7,072 nucleotides of DNA, from positions 1 to 7,072 of the forward strand of contig CAZTGE010000182.1 in assembly GCA_964612995.1 (NCBI GenBank), read 5' to 3'. Origin of the DNA: SLQH01 sp964612995 (GTDB lineage: Bacteria; Planctomycetota; UBA11346). How positions within the stretch are numbered: the stretch's first letter is position 1; every line of letters starts with the position of its first letter. Position numbers and translations under genes: made by a program. The notes under the pieces are model-generated. The model saw nothing but the letters and a program-made list of their open reading frames with translations, had not been told where the DNA came from and ran no database searches. This document shows, piece by piece, positions 1-5,885 of this stretch.

Positions 1-14
1 CGGCTCCGGGGAAT

Positions 15-251
15 CTACGCGCGAGGGGTTGGATAGAGTTTTGGACACCGATGCTCCTCGGTGTCGGTGACGGTCTGATCACCCACCAGGTTCTTGAGCA
101 CATCCACATTCACCGAAGCCCCATTAGCACCTTCAGTGATCAGCTCCGGGAACAGCGCCTTGAGTTGCTCAATGTTCTGCTGAATCACATCCGCTGACTT
201 GGATTCGGGATCATCGGCGGTGATGGGCGTGATGGTTGGTTGATCGGTCAT
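15..251 (-). pseudogene. Truncated type III-like (Mod) site-specific DNA methyltransferase, N-terminal fragment
   Basis: The frame encodes 78 residues from the ATG at 251 to a TAG at 17-15. Residues 1-66, including VIQQNIEQLKALFPELITEG (about 23-42) and the segment up to TVTDTEE, match my recollection of the conserved N-terminus of Mod-like N6-adenine DNA methyltransferases, usually about 600 residues or more. In intact members this segment leads into a KYGLNWHGK-type stretch and then the DPPY catalytic region. Here the next 12 codons (HRCPKLYPTPRA) are unrelated and end in a stop. No AdoMet-binding or DPPY motif is present, so this product cannot methylate DNA. The start at 251 is chosen over an in-frame ATG at 299 because it has an AAGGA ribosome site 8 nt upstream (264-260) and shares one base with the stop of the DUF4391 gene (TGATG). 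Family assignment is from remembered sequence; truncation is seen directly. Confidence 0.75.
44..65. repeat. 8-bp inverted repeat at the methyltransferase breakpoint
   Basis: GACACCGA (44-51) and TCGGTGTC (58-65) are perfect inverted copies separated by TGCTCC. The right arm lies in the part of the frame that still matches the methyltransferase, and the left arm lies in the foreign tail. The place where the protein stops resembling its family (about 54) falls in the spacer. This suggests a rearrangement or insertion junction, but no transposase or complete element end can be identified in the 50 or so bases that remain. Confidence 0.5.
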
Positions 252-1009
252 CAGAGCATTCCTTGGGCTTGGCTGTAGGCGGCCTGGAGCCGCTGACATT
301 CGAGGTTCAATTGCACGCGTCGGGCCATCTGCTTCTCTTTACTGGCTTGCTTGCGCAGACGGGCCAGCTCGGTTTCGATGCGTTGGCATTCGTCCAGGGC
401 TTGTCGGCGGGTGTGGCGTTCGGTTTGACTCGCGGCAAGGGCAAAGCGACCGGTGCGTCGGGCAGCGGGCAGGGCGAGCAGGGTATCGATCCACCCTTGG
501 TAGGTGGCGCGTAGGTGTTGGCGCGGCTGCTTGGCCAAGGCCAGGTGGGCGAGGAGCTGTTCGAGATATGGTTCATCATCGGGCAGGAGATCCACCTGGC
601 CCACGGCGCCATCGAGGACAACGGCGCTGGTTTCCGCCTGCGAGCGGCGCTTGTGCGCCCAGGCAATGCTCAGGGCCTCGCCCTGTGAAATGAGGGCCAC
701 TACGGGATAGGGAATGGCGCGGTGGAGCAGTTCCACGATCCGCGGGGCCTTGGCCTTGGGGCGCAACTCAGCGTGCAGAATGGCCAGCTCAGCGTACTCG
801 CACTGGCTATCACTGTAGGCGGCGATGGCGGCGGTGGCTGGCTTGAGCGTGGCCAGCCACTGGATGCGCTCGACTCCATCGTTGATGGCCCGCTTATCGG
901 CGGCGGTGGGGGCACCGTGTTCAGTCAGCTGGGTTTTGGGAATGCGCAGATCGACACGGGTTTGTGGCGGCAGGTCGAAAGCTTGAATGAGGGTATCGGC
1001 GGTGATCAT
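251..1009 (-). CDS. DUF4391 domain-containing protein of a restriction/defence-type operon
   Basis: This 252-residue soluble protein has no signal peptide or membrane segment. The block GAPTAADKRAINDGVERIQW (32-51), followed by a LKPAT segment, a YAELAILHAELRP segment (72-84) and HRAIPYPVVAL (96-106), is the pattern I associate with DUF4391. Residues of about 195-248 are rich in charged residues, Gln and Leu in heptad-like spacing and probably form a coiled coil, which would suit partner binding. The ATG overlaps the helicase stop by 4 nt (ATGA), and its own stop overlaps the methyltransferase ATG by 1 nt, so translation is probably coupled on both sides. The biochemical role of DUF4391 is not known to me. 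The family typically lies between an SNF2 helicase gene and a type III-like mod gene, which points to an accessory subunit of that complex (inference). Confidence 0.85.
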   Translation of the reverse strand: MITADTLIQAFDLPPQTRVDLRIPKTQLTEHGAPTAADKRAINDGVERIQWLATLKPATAAIAAYSDSQCEYAELAILHAELRPKAKAPRIVELLHRAIPYPVVALISQGEALSIAWAHKRRSQAETSAVVLDGAVGQVDLLPDDEPYLEQLLAHLALAKQPRQHLRATYQGWIDTLLALPAARRTGRFALAASQTERHTRRQALDECQRIETELARLRKQASKEKQMARRVQLNLECQRLQAAYSQAQGML

Positions 1010-4000
1010 CGGGTGCCCCGCTCCACGATCAGACAGGCGACGACTTCGATGCTGTGCAGGCCGCCGGTTTGTTGGCCCCCGGTATGGGTGCCGCCGGGGG
1101 TAAACAGGCTGGCAACGGCGCGTTCTTGCTGTTTGCCGGCCAGGGCCTCAACGGCGGTGGCGAGATGCTTGCGGATGCGGCCCATGTCGCGCCCGCCTTG
1201 GCTTGCCTGGTCGAAGGCCTGAGCGGCTTCCCGGTGATCGCCCTGCTGGGCAAGGCGGCGGAGGCGATCGAGGACGGCCTTGGCTTGGGTGAAGCTGAGA
1301 TGCACCGCACCCTCGTCGCCGACATGGAGCAGGTAGTAGGGCGCCAGGGGATAGGCAGGATCCACCTTTTCCGGGCGGTCTTCGGGGCTGAGCAGGCAGA
1401 AGATGGTGCCGGGGTGAATGCTCTCTTCGGCGCTCTGATGCTCCTGCCCGCTGGCACTTGCACCCACGGCGATGGCACCCATGGGGGTGCGTGCAGCCTG
1501 ACCGGGATTGGCGCGCTCGTGGTCGGCGAGGTCGATGCGGAAATCGGTGAGGGTGAGGTCGGCGATGGAGATGCCGTTGGAGAGATCTTCCAAGTCCATG
1601 ACGGTGTGCTGGAGTTGCATCAGCTGCTTGCGCCGGTACTCCAGATCGTTCATTTGCTCGGGGCTGGTTTGGTCGATCAGGTTCTCTTCACCGGTGGCCG
1701 AAACATCCAAGAGGACCATGCGCCCGGCAACGCGGGCTTCGAGATTGATGTATTCCTCCAGCTCGACATTGGGCCAGAAGTTCACCAGCTGGATGCGCTC
1801 ATTGGGTGATCCGAGACGATCGATACGGCCGAAGCGCTGGATGATGCGCACCGGGTTCCAGTGAATGTCATAGTTGATCAAGAAGTCGCAGTCTTGCAGG
1901 TTTTGACCTTCAGAGATGCAGTCGGTGGCGATGATGACATCGATATCACCATCGGTGGTATCTTCATCGCGGCGCTCTTTGGAGCGGGGCGAGAAGGCGG
2001 TGAGGATGCTGCCGAGGTTACTGCCCAGGCGGGGCTGAGTACTGCGATTGGCACCGGAGCCGGTAACCAAAGCGGTGTGCATGCCCAGCTGCTGTTGCAG
2101 CCAGGGCGCCAAATGTTCGTAGAGATAGGCGGCGGTATCGGCGAAGGCGGTAAAGATCAGCGCCTTACGATTACCCGTGTTGAGCGGGTTTGCGGCCTTG
2201 TTTTGTAGAAGTTCGCGCAGGGCGGCCAGTTTGGCATCGCGCTTGACCGAGACCTGCCTGGCATGCTTGAGGAGCTGGGAGAGGCGCTGCCGATCTTCAT
2301 CAAGGTCTTGGCGCCATCGGCGGCGATCGACATCTTGCAGCAATACCTTGACCCGTTTGCCGACCAGCAGTGGCTCGAAGCGCGGATCGTCGATATCTAT
2401 CTCTTCCAGATCAATTTCTTCAACGCTGTCGTCGTGACCATCGATCCGCTTGATGGTGGCCTCAACATCACGGAGCTGGCGAGCCAGGGTGAGTTGGAAC
2501 GAACAGACCGAGCTTTCCATGCGCTTGAGCAAGTTGACCCGCATCAGGTGGATGAGGCTTTCTTCACGGTCGGTCTGGTGGAAGTAGGCTTGGCCCTGCC
2601 GCACTGAGATGCGGTATTTGGCATCGTAGGCTTCTTGCTTGGCGGGCAGGATGTAGCGCAGCGGGGCGTAGGCGCCGAGGTTCAGACGACAGATGCTGTC
2701 GTTGATTGATTCGATGGCGGGGAATTCGTCATCGCTATCGGTGGTAGTCTTGATGTTGATGGGCGAAAGACGCTCGGGGAAGTTGCCGGTTTCGGCGGTG
2801 CCGTAGTACTTTTCGATGTGCTTACGCGAGCGGGCGATGGTGAAATGGTCGAGGAGCTTGAAGTAGTCAAAGCCGAGCATGTCGAGCAGGCGGCTGGGCG
2901 AGCGCGTTGCTTCGGGAAGGTTGAGCCAGCGGTTGAATTGAGCTTGGGCGACCCGCGTCGTGTTCTCGATACTGGAGATGCCGTGATGGGCCAGGGCGGT
3001 GTCGTCACCCTCTGTGATGAAGGCAATCTGATTGCGCAGGTCGGCGAGGCGGTTGTTGACCGGAGTTGCCGAGAGCATCAGGACTTTGGTGCGCACGCCC
3101 TCTTGAAGAATGCGCCGCATGAGCTTCTCGTAGCGGGTTTCGCGGTCGGTGTGGGCGCCTTTGTTGCGGAAGTTGTGGGATTCATCGATAACCACGAGAT
3201 CGTAGTTGCCCCAGTTGATGTGGGCGAGGTCGATATCGCCAGACATGCCGCGTTCGCGGGAGAGGTCGGTGTGGTTGAGGACATCGTAATGGAAGCGATC
3301 GGCGGCCAGGATGTTGCGGCGGTCGTTGGCGCGGTAGATCAACCAGTTGTCGCGCAGTCGCTTGGGGCAGAGAACCAAAACGCGGTCATTTCGGAGTTCG
3401 TGATATTTGATGACGGCCAAGGCTTCGAAGGTTTTGCCAAGGCCGACGCTATCGGCGATGATGCAGCCGTTGAAACGCTGGAGCTTCTCGATGGCACCAA
3501 GGACGCCGTCACGCTGAAAGCGATAGAGGCGCTTCCATACCTCGGTTTGCTTGATGCCGGTGGCTGTGCGCACGACGCGCTCTTCGTCTAGTGCGCCCTC
3601 TTCGCCACCGAGAACGTGGTGCAGGATGGCGGGGTAGACTTGGTCTGGGGTGTAGAGACGGGCGAGCGCATTGAGCGCATCTTCCAGGTGCTGTTTGGCC
3701 TTGGCGTCATCTGGGAGCGAATCCCACAGTTGCTTGAACCAGGTGTGATAGGTTTGCCATTCGACATTCGTGTCTGCGGCATGCACCATGCTGAGATAGT
3801 TGCCAGGGGTGAGGCCAAGCCCGTCTGTGGTAAACGGGCAGTTGCCCACCGCGGCCTTACGGGTTCCGGGGGATGCTGTGAGGAGCAGGGCCTGAGGCAG
3901 TGGGCCCAGGATGCCACGAACCTGCGCCTTCGATTGGAGCCACTTGCGACATTGTTTCGCCAGCCAGCGGGTTTGCAGCTGATTGCGTCGCCCGCGATCG

Positions 4001-4203
4001 CCGGGGCCACCGAGGAGGCCCAAGTCGTCATTCGAGCTGATGGCTAGCTGCGCACTTTGGACCTTCGCCAGATGCCTTTGAGCCTCGGCGTAGGCAAAGA
4101 GGGACCACTGGCCGGTTGCGACGCACAGGTCAGCCTGTTCCTGACAGCCTGCCTGGAGAAGGTCAATGACGCGGTCGCTGCCGGTGTTGGTCATCAGGCG
4201 CAT
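1006..4203 (-). CDS. SNF2-family DEAD/DEAH helicase with degenerate PLD-like N-terminus
   Basis: This 1065-residue, two-lobe superfamily 2 ATPase is presumed to be a DNA translocase of a restriction/defence system. Visible motifs are Walker A DSVGLGKT (251-258), motif II DESH (340-343), motif III SATPVNN (378-384), motif IV region ALIFTAFADT (681-690), motif V ATDCISEGQNLQ (759-770) and motif VI QRFGRIDR (789-796). All core ATPase residues are present, so it should be active. About 290 residues separate the lobes, as in RapA-like SNF2 proteins, and include a very acidic stretch at 591-608. The N-terminal 200 residues contain GNCPFTTDGLGL (120-131), which recalls the G-S-x-N-x-T-x-x-G-L end of a phospholipase D motif, but no HxK was found. 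The ATG at 4203 has GAGGAGG (4221-4215) 11 nt upstream and follows the HTH stop by 3 nt. An ATG at 4194 is an alternative start. Confidence 0.92.
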   Translation of the reverse strand: MRLMTNTGSDRVIDLLQAGCQEQADLCVATGQWSLFAYAEAQRHLAKVQSAQLAISSNDDLGLLGGPGDRGRRNQLQTRWLAKQCRKWLQSKAQVRGILGPLPQALLLTASPGTRKAAVGNCPFTTDGLGLTPGNYLSMVHAADTNVEWQTYHTWFKQLWDSLPDDAKAKQHLEDALNALARLYTPDQVYPAILHHVLGGEEGALDEERVVRTATGIKQTEVWKRLYRFQRDGVLGAIEKLQRFNGCIIADSVGLGKTFEALAVIKYHELRNDRVLVLCPKRLRDNWLIYRANDRRNILAADRFHYDVLNHTDLSRERGMSGDIDLAHINWGNYDLVVIDESHNFRNKGAHTDRETRYEKLMRRILQEGVRTKVLMLSATPVNNRLADLRNQIAFITEGDDTALAHHGISSIENTTRVAQAQFNRWLNLPEATRSPSRLLDMLGFDYFKLLDHFTIARSRKHIEKYYGTAETGNFPERLSPINIKTTTDSDDEFPAIESINDSICRLNLGAYAPLRYILPAKQEAYDAKYRISVRQGQAYFHQTDREESLIHLMRVNLLKRMESSVCSFQLTLARQLRDVEATIKRIDGHDDSVEEIDLEEIDIDDPRFEPLLVGKRVKVLLQDVDRRRWRQDLDEDRQRLSQLLKHARQVSVKRDAKLAALRELLQNKAANPLNTGNRKALIFTAFADTAAYLYEHLAPWLQQQLGMHTALVTGSGANRSTQPRLGSNLGSILTAFSPRSKERRDEDTTDGDIDVIIATDCISEGQNLQDCDFLINYDIHWNPVRIIQRFGRIDRLGSPNERIQLVNFWPNVELEEYINLEARVAGRMVLLDVSATGEENLIDQTSPEQMNDLEYRRKQLMQLQHTVMDLEDLSNGISIADLTLTDFRIDLADHERANPGQAARTPMGAIAVGASASGQEHQSAEESIHPGTIFCLLSPEDRPEKVDPAYPLAPYYLLHVGDEGAVHLSFTQAKAVLDRLRRLAQQGDHREAAQAFDQASQGGRDMGRIRKHLATAVEALAGKQQERAVASLFTPGGTHTGGQQTGGLHSIEVVACLIVERGTR

Positions 4204-4206
4204 GGG

Positions 4207-4410
4207 TCAGCGAGCCTCCTCGCCATCCGTGGACTCGTTGGCCTGACCGCTTTCGACCCAGCTATCCACCTGGCTGAGTTTGAAGCGCCAGACGCGGCCG
4301 ATGCGGTGCGCGGGCATGGCCCGGCTGCTGATCCACCGATGGACGGTGTCCTCGGAGACCTTGAGGTGTTCGGCGACTTCTTGCAGCGTGGCCCAGGGCT
4401 CGGTGGTCAA
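4207..4410 (-). CDS. Excisionase/MerR-like helix-turn-helix small protein (TTG start)
   Basis: This 67-residue DNA-binding protein has a helix-turn-helix at about 7-32 (ATLQEVAEHLKVSEDTVHRW) and a wing-like GRVWRFKLSQVDSWV at 38-52, the layout of excisionase/MerR-type HTH proteins. An in-frame ATG at 4542 would add 44 residues with no family resemblance. I prefer TTG at 4410 because the domain begins just after it and GGGAGAAG (4422-4415) gives a GGAG core 7 nt upstream. The stop lies 3 nt before the helicase ATG, and the helicase ribosome site is inside the end of this gene, so the two are co-expressed. Small proteins of this type often accompany restriction-type helicase operons. It could be a transcription regulator, or a DNA-binding adaptor for the helicase; the sequence does not decide between these. 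Confidence 0.8.
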   Translation of the reverse strand: MTTEPWATLQEVAEHLKVSEDTVHRWISSRAMPAHRIGRVWRFKLSQVDSWVESGQANESTDGEEAR

Positions 4411-4414
4411 TGCG

Positions 4415-4422
4415 CTTCTCCC
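4415..4422 (-). promoter_or_regulatory. Ribosome binding site supporting the TTG start of the HTH gene
   Basis: On the minus strand the bases read GGGAGAAG, with the GGAG core 7 nt from TTG at 4410. No comparable purine-rich site was noted before the upstream ATG at 4542, so this site decides the start. Confidence 0.55.
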
Positions 4423-4482
4423 GACATTGGGCCCTGACAATCCGCCTTCTGCAGATTCATGCGGGTCCAATACGATTAGGCC

Positions 4483-4515
4483 GCACACGGTATGCCTTGT
4501 GCCATGCAAACGCAA
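4483..4515 (-). promoter_or_regulatory. Possible weak promoter/operator upstream of the HTH gene
   Basis: On the minus strand TTGCGT (4515-4510) and CATACC (4494-4489) are separated by 15 nt, shorter than ideal. The -10-like hexamer lies inside an imperfect palindrome, GCACA (4483-4487), 10-nt spacer, TGTGC (4498-4502). The layout echoes the stronger site in front of the WYL gene (TTGCGC, CATACT, ACAC/GTGT arms around GTATGC), so it may be a second, weaker target of the same regulator. It may also be chance; the spacing and arms are suboptimal. Confidence 0.25.
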
Positions 4516-4565
4516 GAGGCGCGGTGCCGGTTGGTGCTCCATGTGGCCATTCTAGCCCCTACGTG

Positions 4566-4581
4566 TGCGGACGGGTCCGCA
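4566..4581. terminator. Stem-loop directly after the WYL gene stop, possible attenuator
   Basis: TGCGGAC (4566-4572) and GTCCGCA (4575-4581) are perfect inverted copies with only GG between them, so the RNA would form about 6 bp with a 4-nt loop. The hairpin begins 1 nt after the TGA of the WYL gene (4585-4583). No run of U follows on the minus strand (CACGTAGG), so it is not a canonical intrinsic terminator. A partial terminator, RNA-stabilising hairpin or protein site would all fit. Confidence 0.35.
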
Positions 4582-4582
4582 A

Positions 4583-5641
4583 TCATCTGTCCTCGCAGGC
4601 CTCCACCATGGCACGGGCCTGCCGGCAGACCCATTCGACCAGGGCCTTGGGCTTCTCGGGGCGGGCGTTGGCGCCCATGGCGAGGACCCAGTGCTGGCAT
4701 TCGGCCAGGCCGGTGGTGGTGAAGCTGAGGCGGCGCCAGCCTTCGGGGAGGCCCTTGGGCTCCTCTTCGATGGTCTGGTTGTCGCCCCAGCGGCGGTCGC
4801 AGACGTGGGGCCAGGCCTGGGGCGCGATGCCGAGCTGGACGCGGACGCGGTCCTTGGCGCGGGTGCTGCTGGTGGCGTAGAAGCCGCTGTGCAGCAGGGC
4901 GTCGACCTCGTCGGCGCTGATGTAGGGCGGGGCGTCGGCGGGCTGCTCGCGGGTGCGCTGGACCGTGGCCATGCGGCTGAGGCGGAAATTGCGCAGGAAG
5001 CCAGCCCAGGCGATCAGATACCACTCGCCCTTGATGAGCACGCAGCGCTGGGGCACGGCGTGGATGCGACGCTGCCGGCCCTGAAGGTTCTCGTAGTCGA
5101 AGGTGATGGCGTCACCCACCGCGGTCGCGGCCAGGGTGGTGGCCAGGGCCAGGCACCGGGTGGGCGCGGCGCCGAAGCGGCTGACGGTGACGACGCGGCG
5201 GGCGAGGAGCTCGGCGGCATCCTGAACCCCGGCCCGGTTGACCAGGCGGGCGATGGCACCGGCGAGGATGTCGCAGTCGTCGGGGTTGGTGACGGTCGGG
5301 GCCTTGGCTGGGTCAACGTCGCGCAGGAAGCCCCGGGCGGCCACCAGGCTGATCAGCTCCTCCTCGGTGAGCCAGGTGATGGGCTTCTCCAAGAGGTACG
5401 GGCTGACGCCGATCCAGCGGTAGGTGACCCGGTGCTTGCCGTGCGCCTGGCCGGCGCTCTCCCGCTTGAGGTGCTCGGGGAAGGTCTCGAGGATCCATTC
5501 CAGGTCCTCGTAGACCGTGCGCCGGCCGGCTTTGGGGATCAGCTGCTCGACGATCTCCTCGACCGGGAGCGGGTTGGCAGCGATCAGCTCGATGATGGCG
5601 ATGCGACGGGCGTTGGTGTCTTGGGGACTCTTCTTTGGCAT
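4583..5641 (-). CDS. WYL-domain transcriptional regulator (wHTH-WYL-C-terminal extension)
   Basis: From the ATG at 5641 this is a 352-residue cytoplasmic protein, the usual size for the family. The N-terminus (about 8-75) is a winged helix, with AGRRTVYEDLEWI (38-50) as the probable recognition region. The WYL domain spans about 178-226 and shows GEWYLIAW (205-212) and FRLSRM (219-224), the named motif plus the conserved basic residue thought to sense a ligand such as nucleic acid. Residues 265-350 form the C-terminal extension that mediates dimerisation in BrxR- and CapW-type regulators. The frame stays open to an ATG at 5899, but those 86 extra codons lack domain character and overlap the divergent gene. 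The start at 5641 lacks a ribosome site and directly abuts an inverted repeat and promoter. Probable role: autorepressing regulator of the downstream operon, by analogy with BrxR and CapW (inference). Confidence 0.88.
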   Translation of the reverse strand: MPKKSPQDTNARRIAIIELIAANPLPVEEIVEQLIPKAGRRTVYEDLEWILETFPEHLKRESAGQAHGKHRVTYRWIGVSPYLLEKPITWLTEEELISLVAARGFLRDVDPAKAPTVTNPDDCDILAGAIARLVNRAGVQDAAELLARRVVTVSRFGAAPTRCLALATTLAATAVGDAITFDYENLQGRQRRIHAVPQRCVLIKGEWYLIAWAGFLRNFRLSRMATVQRTREQPADAPPYISADEVDALLHSGFYATSSTRAKDRVRVQLGIAPQAWPHVCDRRWGDNQTIEEEPKGLPEGWRRLSFTTTGLAECQHWVLAMGANARPEKPKALVEWVCRQARAMVEACEDR

Positions 5642-5642
5642 G

Positions 5643-5662
5643 ACACCCGAGTATGCGGGTGT
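5643..5662. promoter_or_regulatory. Candidate operator for the WYL regulator (7-6-7 inverted repeat)
   Basis: ACACCCG (5643-5649), spacer AGTATG, CGGGTGT (5656-5662) is a perfect inverted repeat of 7-bp arms. It ends 1 nt before the ATG of the WYL gene and its spacer is the -10 element of the predicted promoter. A dimeric winged-helix protein bound here would block RNA polymerase, which fits autorepression. That the WYL protein is the ligand is inferred from position. Confidence 0.55.
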
Positions 5663-5678
5663 GCGGTAACCTGCGCAA
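5650..5678 (-). promoter_or_regulatory. Predicted promoter of the WYL gene/operon
   Basis: On the minus strand TTGCGC (5678-5673) and CATACT (5655-5650) are separated by exactly 17 nt. They match the sigma70 consensus at 3 of 6 and 4 of 6 positions. Only 8 nt lie between the -10 and the ATG, so transcription would start within a few bases of the start codon and give a leaderless or near-leaderless transcript. The absence of a ribosome site before 5641 is consistent. Confidence 0.45.
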
Positions 5679-5690
5679 GGGGTGCGAAAA

Positions 5691-5703
5691 GCCCCCGGGG
5701 GGC
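5691..5703 (-). terminator. GC-rich dyad followed by TTTT, possible insulating terminator
   Basis: On the minus strand GCCCCCCGGGGGC is followed at once by TTTT. The stem can be at most about 4-5 bp because the loop must come from the same G/C run, so it would be weak. It would stop leftward transcription before the WYL promoter, although no leftward gene ends here. It is recorded as a tentative element only. Confidence 0.2.
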
Positions 5704-5705
5704 AG

Positions 5706-5717
5706 ACGAGCGCTCGT
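5706..5717. promoter_or_regulatory. Perfect 12-bp palindrome in the divergent intergenic region
   Basis: ACGAGCGCTCGT is self-complementary over all 12 bases. It lies 64 nt upstream of the WYL ATG and 168 nt upstream of the methyltransferase ATG. The form resembles operators of TetR-type dimers, but no such regulator is in the window. Just beside it, TTGCAT (5718-5723), 16 nt, TAGAAG (5740-5745) is a weak rightward promoter-like pair that the palindrome would control. Confidence 0.35.
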
Positions 5718-5873
5718 TGCATTGGCGCCGGCGTTGGGTAGAAGGAGGGCGTGCTCGCCTGAGTGAAGTTTGTCTTGCCGCGTGATGATGATGTGCCGCC
5801 CAATGTGAGCGGCATCCATTCGGCATGGACCCAAGCAACCGGAACTTCATAGCTCGGCCCCTCTTGGGGCTCG

Positions 5874-5879
5874 AAGGAG
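5874..5879 (+). promoter_or_regulatory. Ribosome binding site of the class I methyltransferase gene
   Basis: AAGGAG lies 6 nt before the ATG at 5886, a strong site that fixes the start. A short GCCCC/GGGGC hairpin (5857-5861 with 5866-5870) lies just upstream and should not mask it. Confidence 0.75.
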
Positions 5880-5885
5880 AGCATC

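Noticed and set aside
15..299. Methyltransferase start at 299
   Set aside because: It would overlap the DUF4391 gene by 49 nt. The ATG at 251 has AAGGA at 8 nt and the TGATG coupling.
1054..3591. Several open frames of 110-260 codons on the plus strand within the helicase gene
   Set aside because: They are antisense shadows of a gene with a full set of SF2 helicase motifs, and they show no recognisable domains.
4207..4542. 111-residue version of the HTH protein starting at ATG 4542
   Set aside because: The added 44 residues have no family resemblance and no ribosome site was noted. TTG at 4410 has a well-placed GGGAGAAG.
15..5641. Assignment as a DISARM or BREX system
   Set aside because: SNF2 helicase plus methyltransferase superficially fits class 1 DISARM, and a WYL regulator fits BREX. 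However, no drmA/drmB/drmC-like, pglZ, brxC or brxL gene is seen, and DUF4391 is not a component of either that I know.
4565..5785. Long open frame of 406 codons on the plus strand opposite the WYL gene
   Set aside because: Its Gly/Ala/Val/Asp-rich low-complexity product is typical of an antisense shadow of a high-G+C gene. The opposite strand carries clear WYL motifs.
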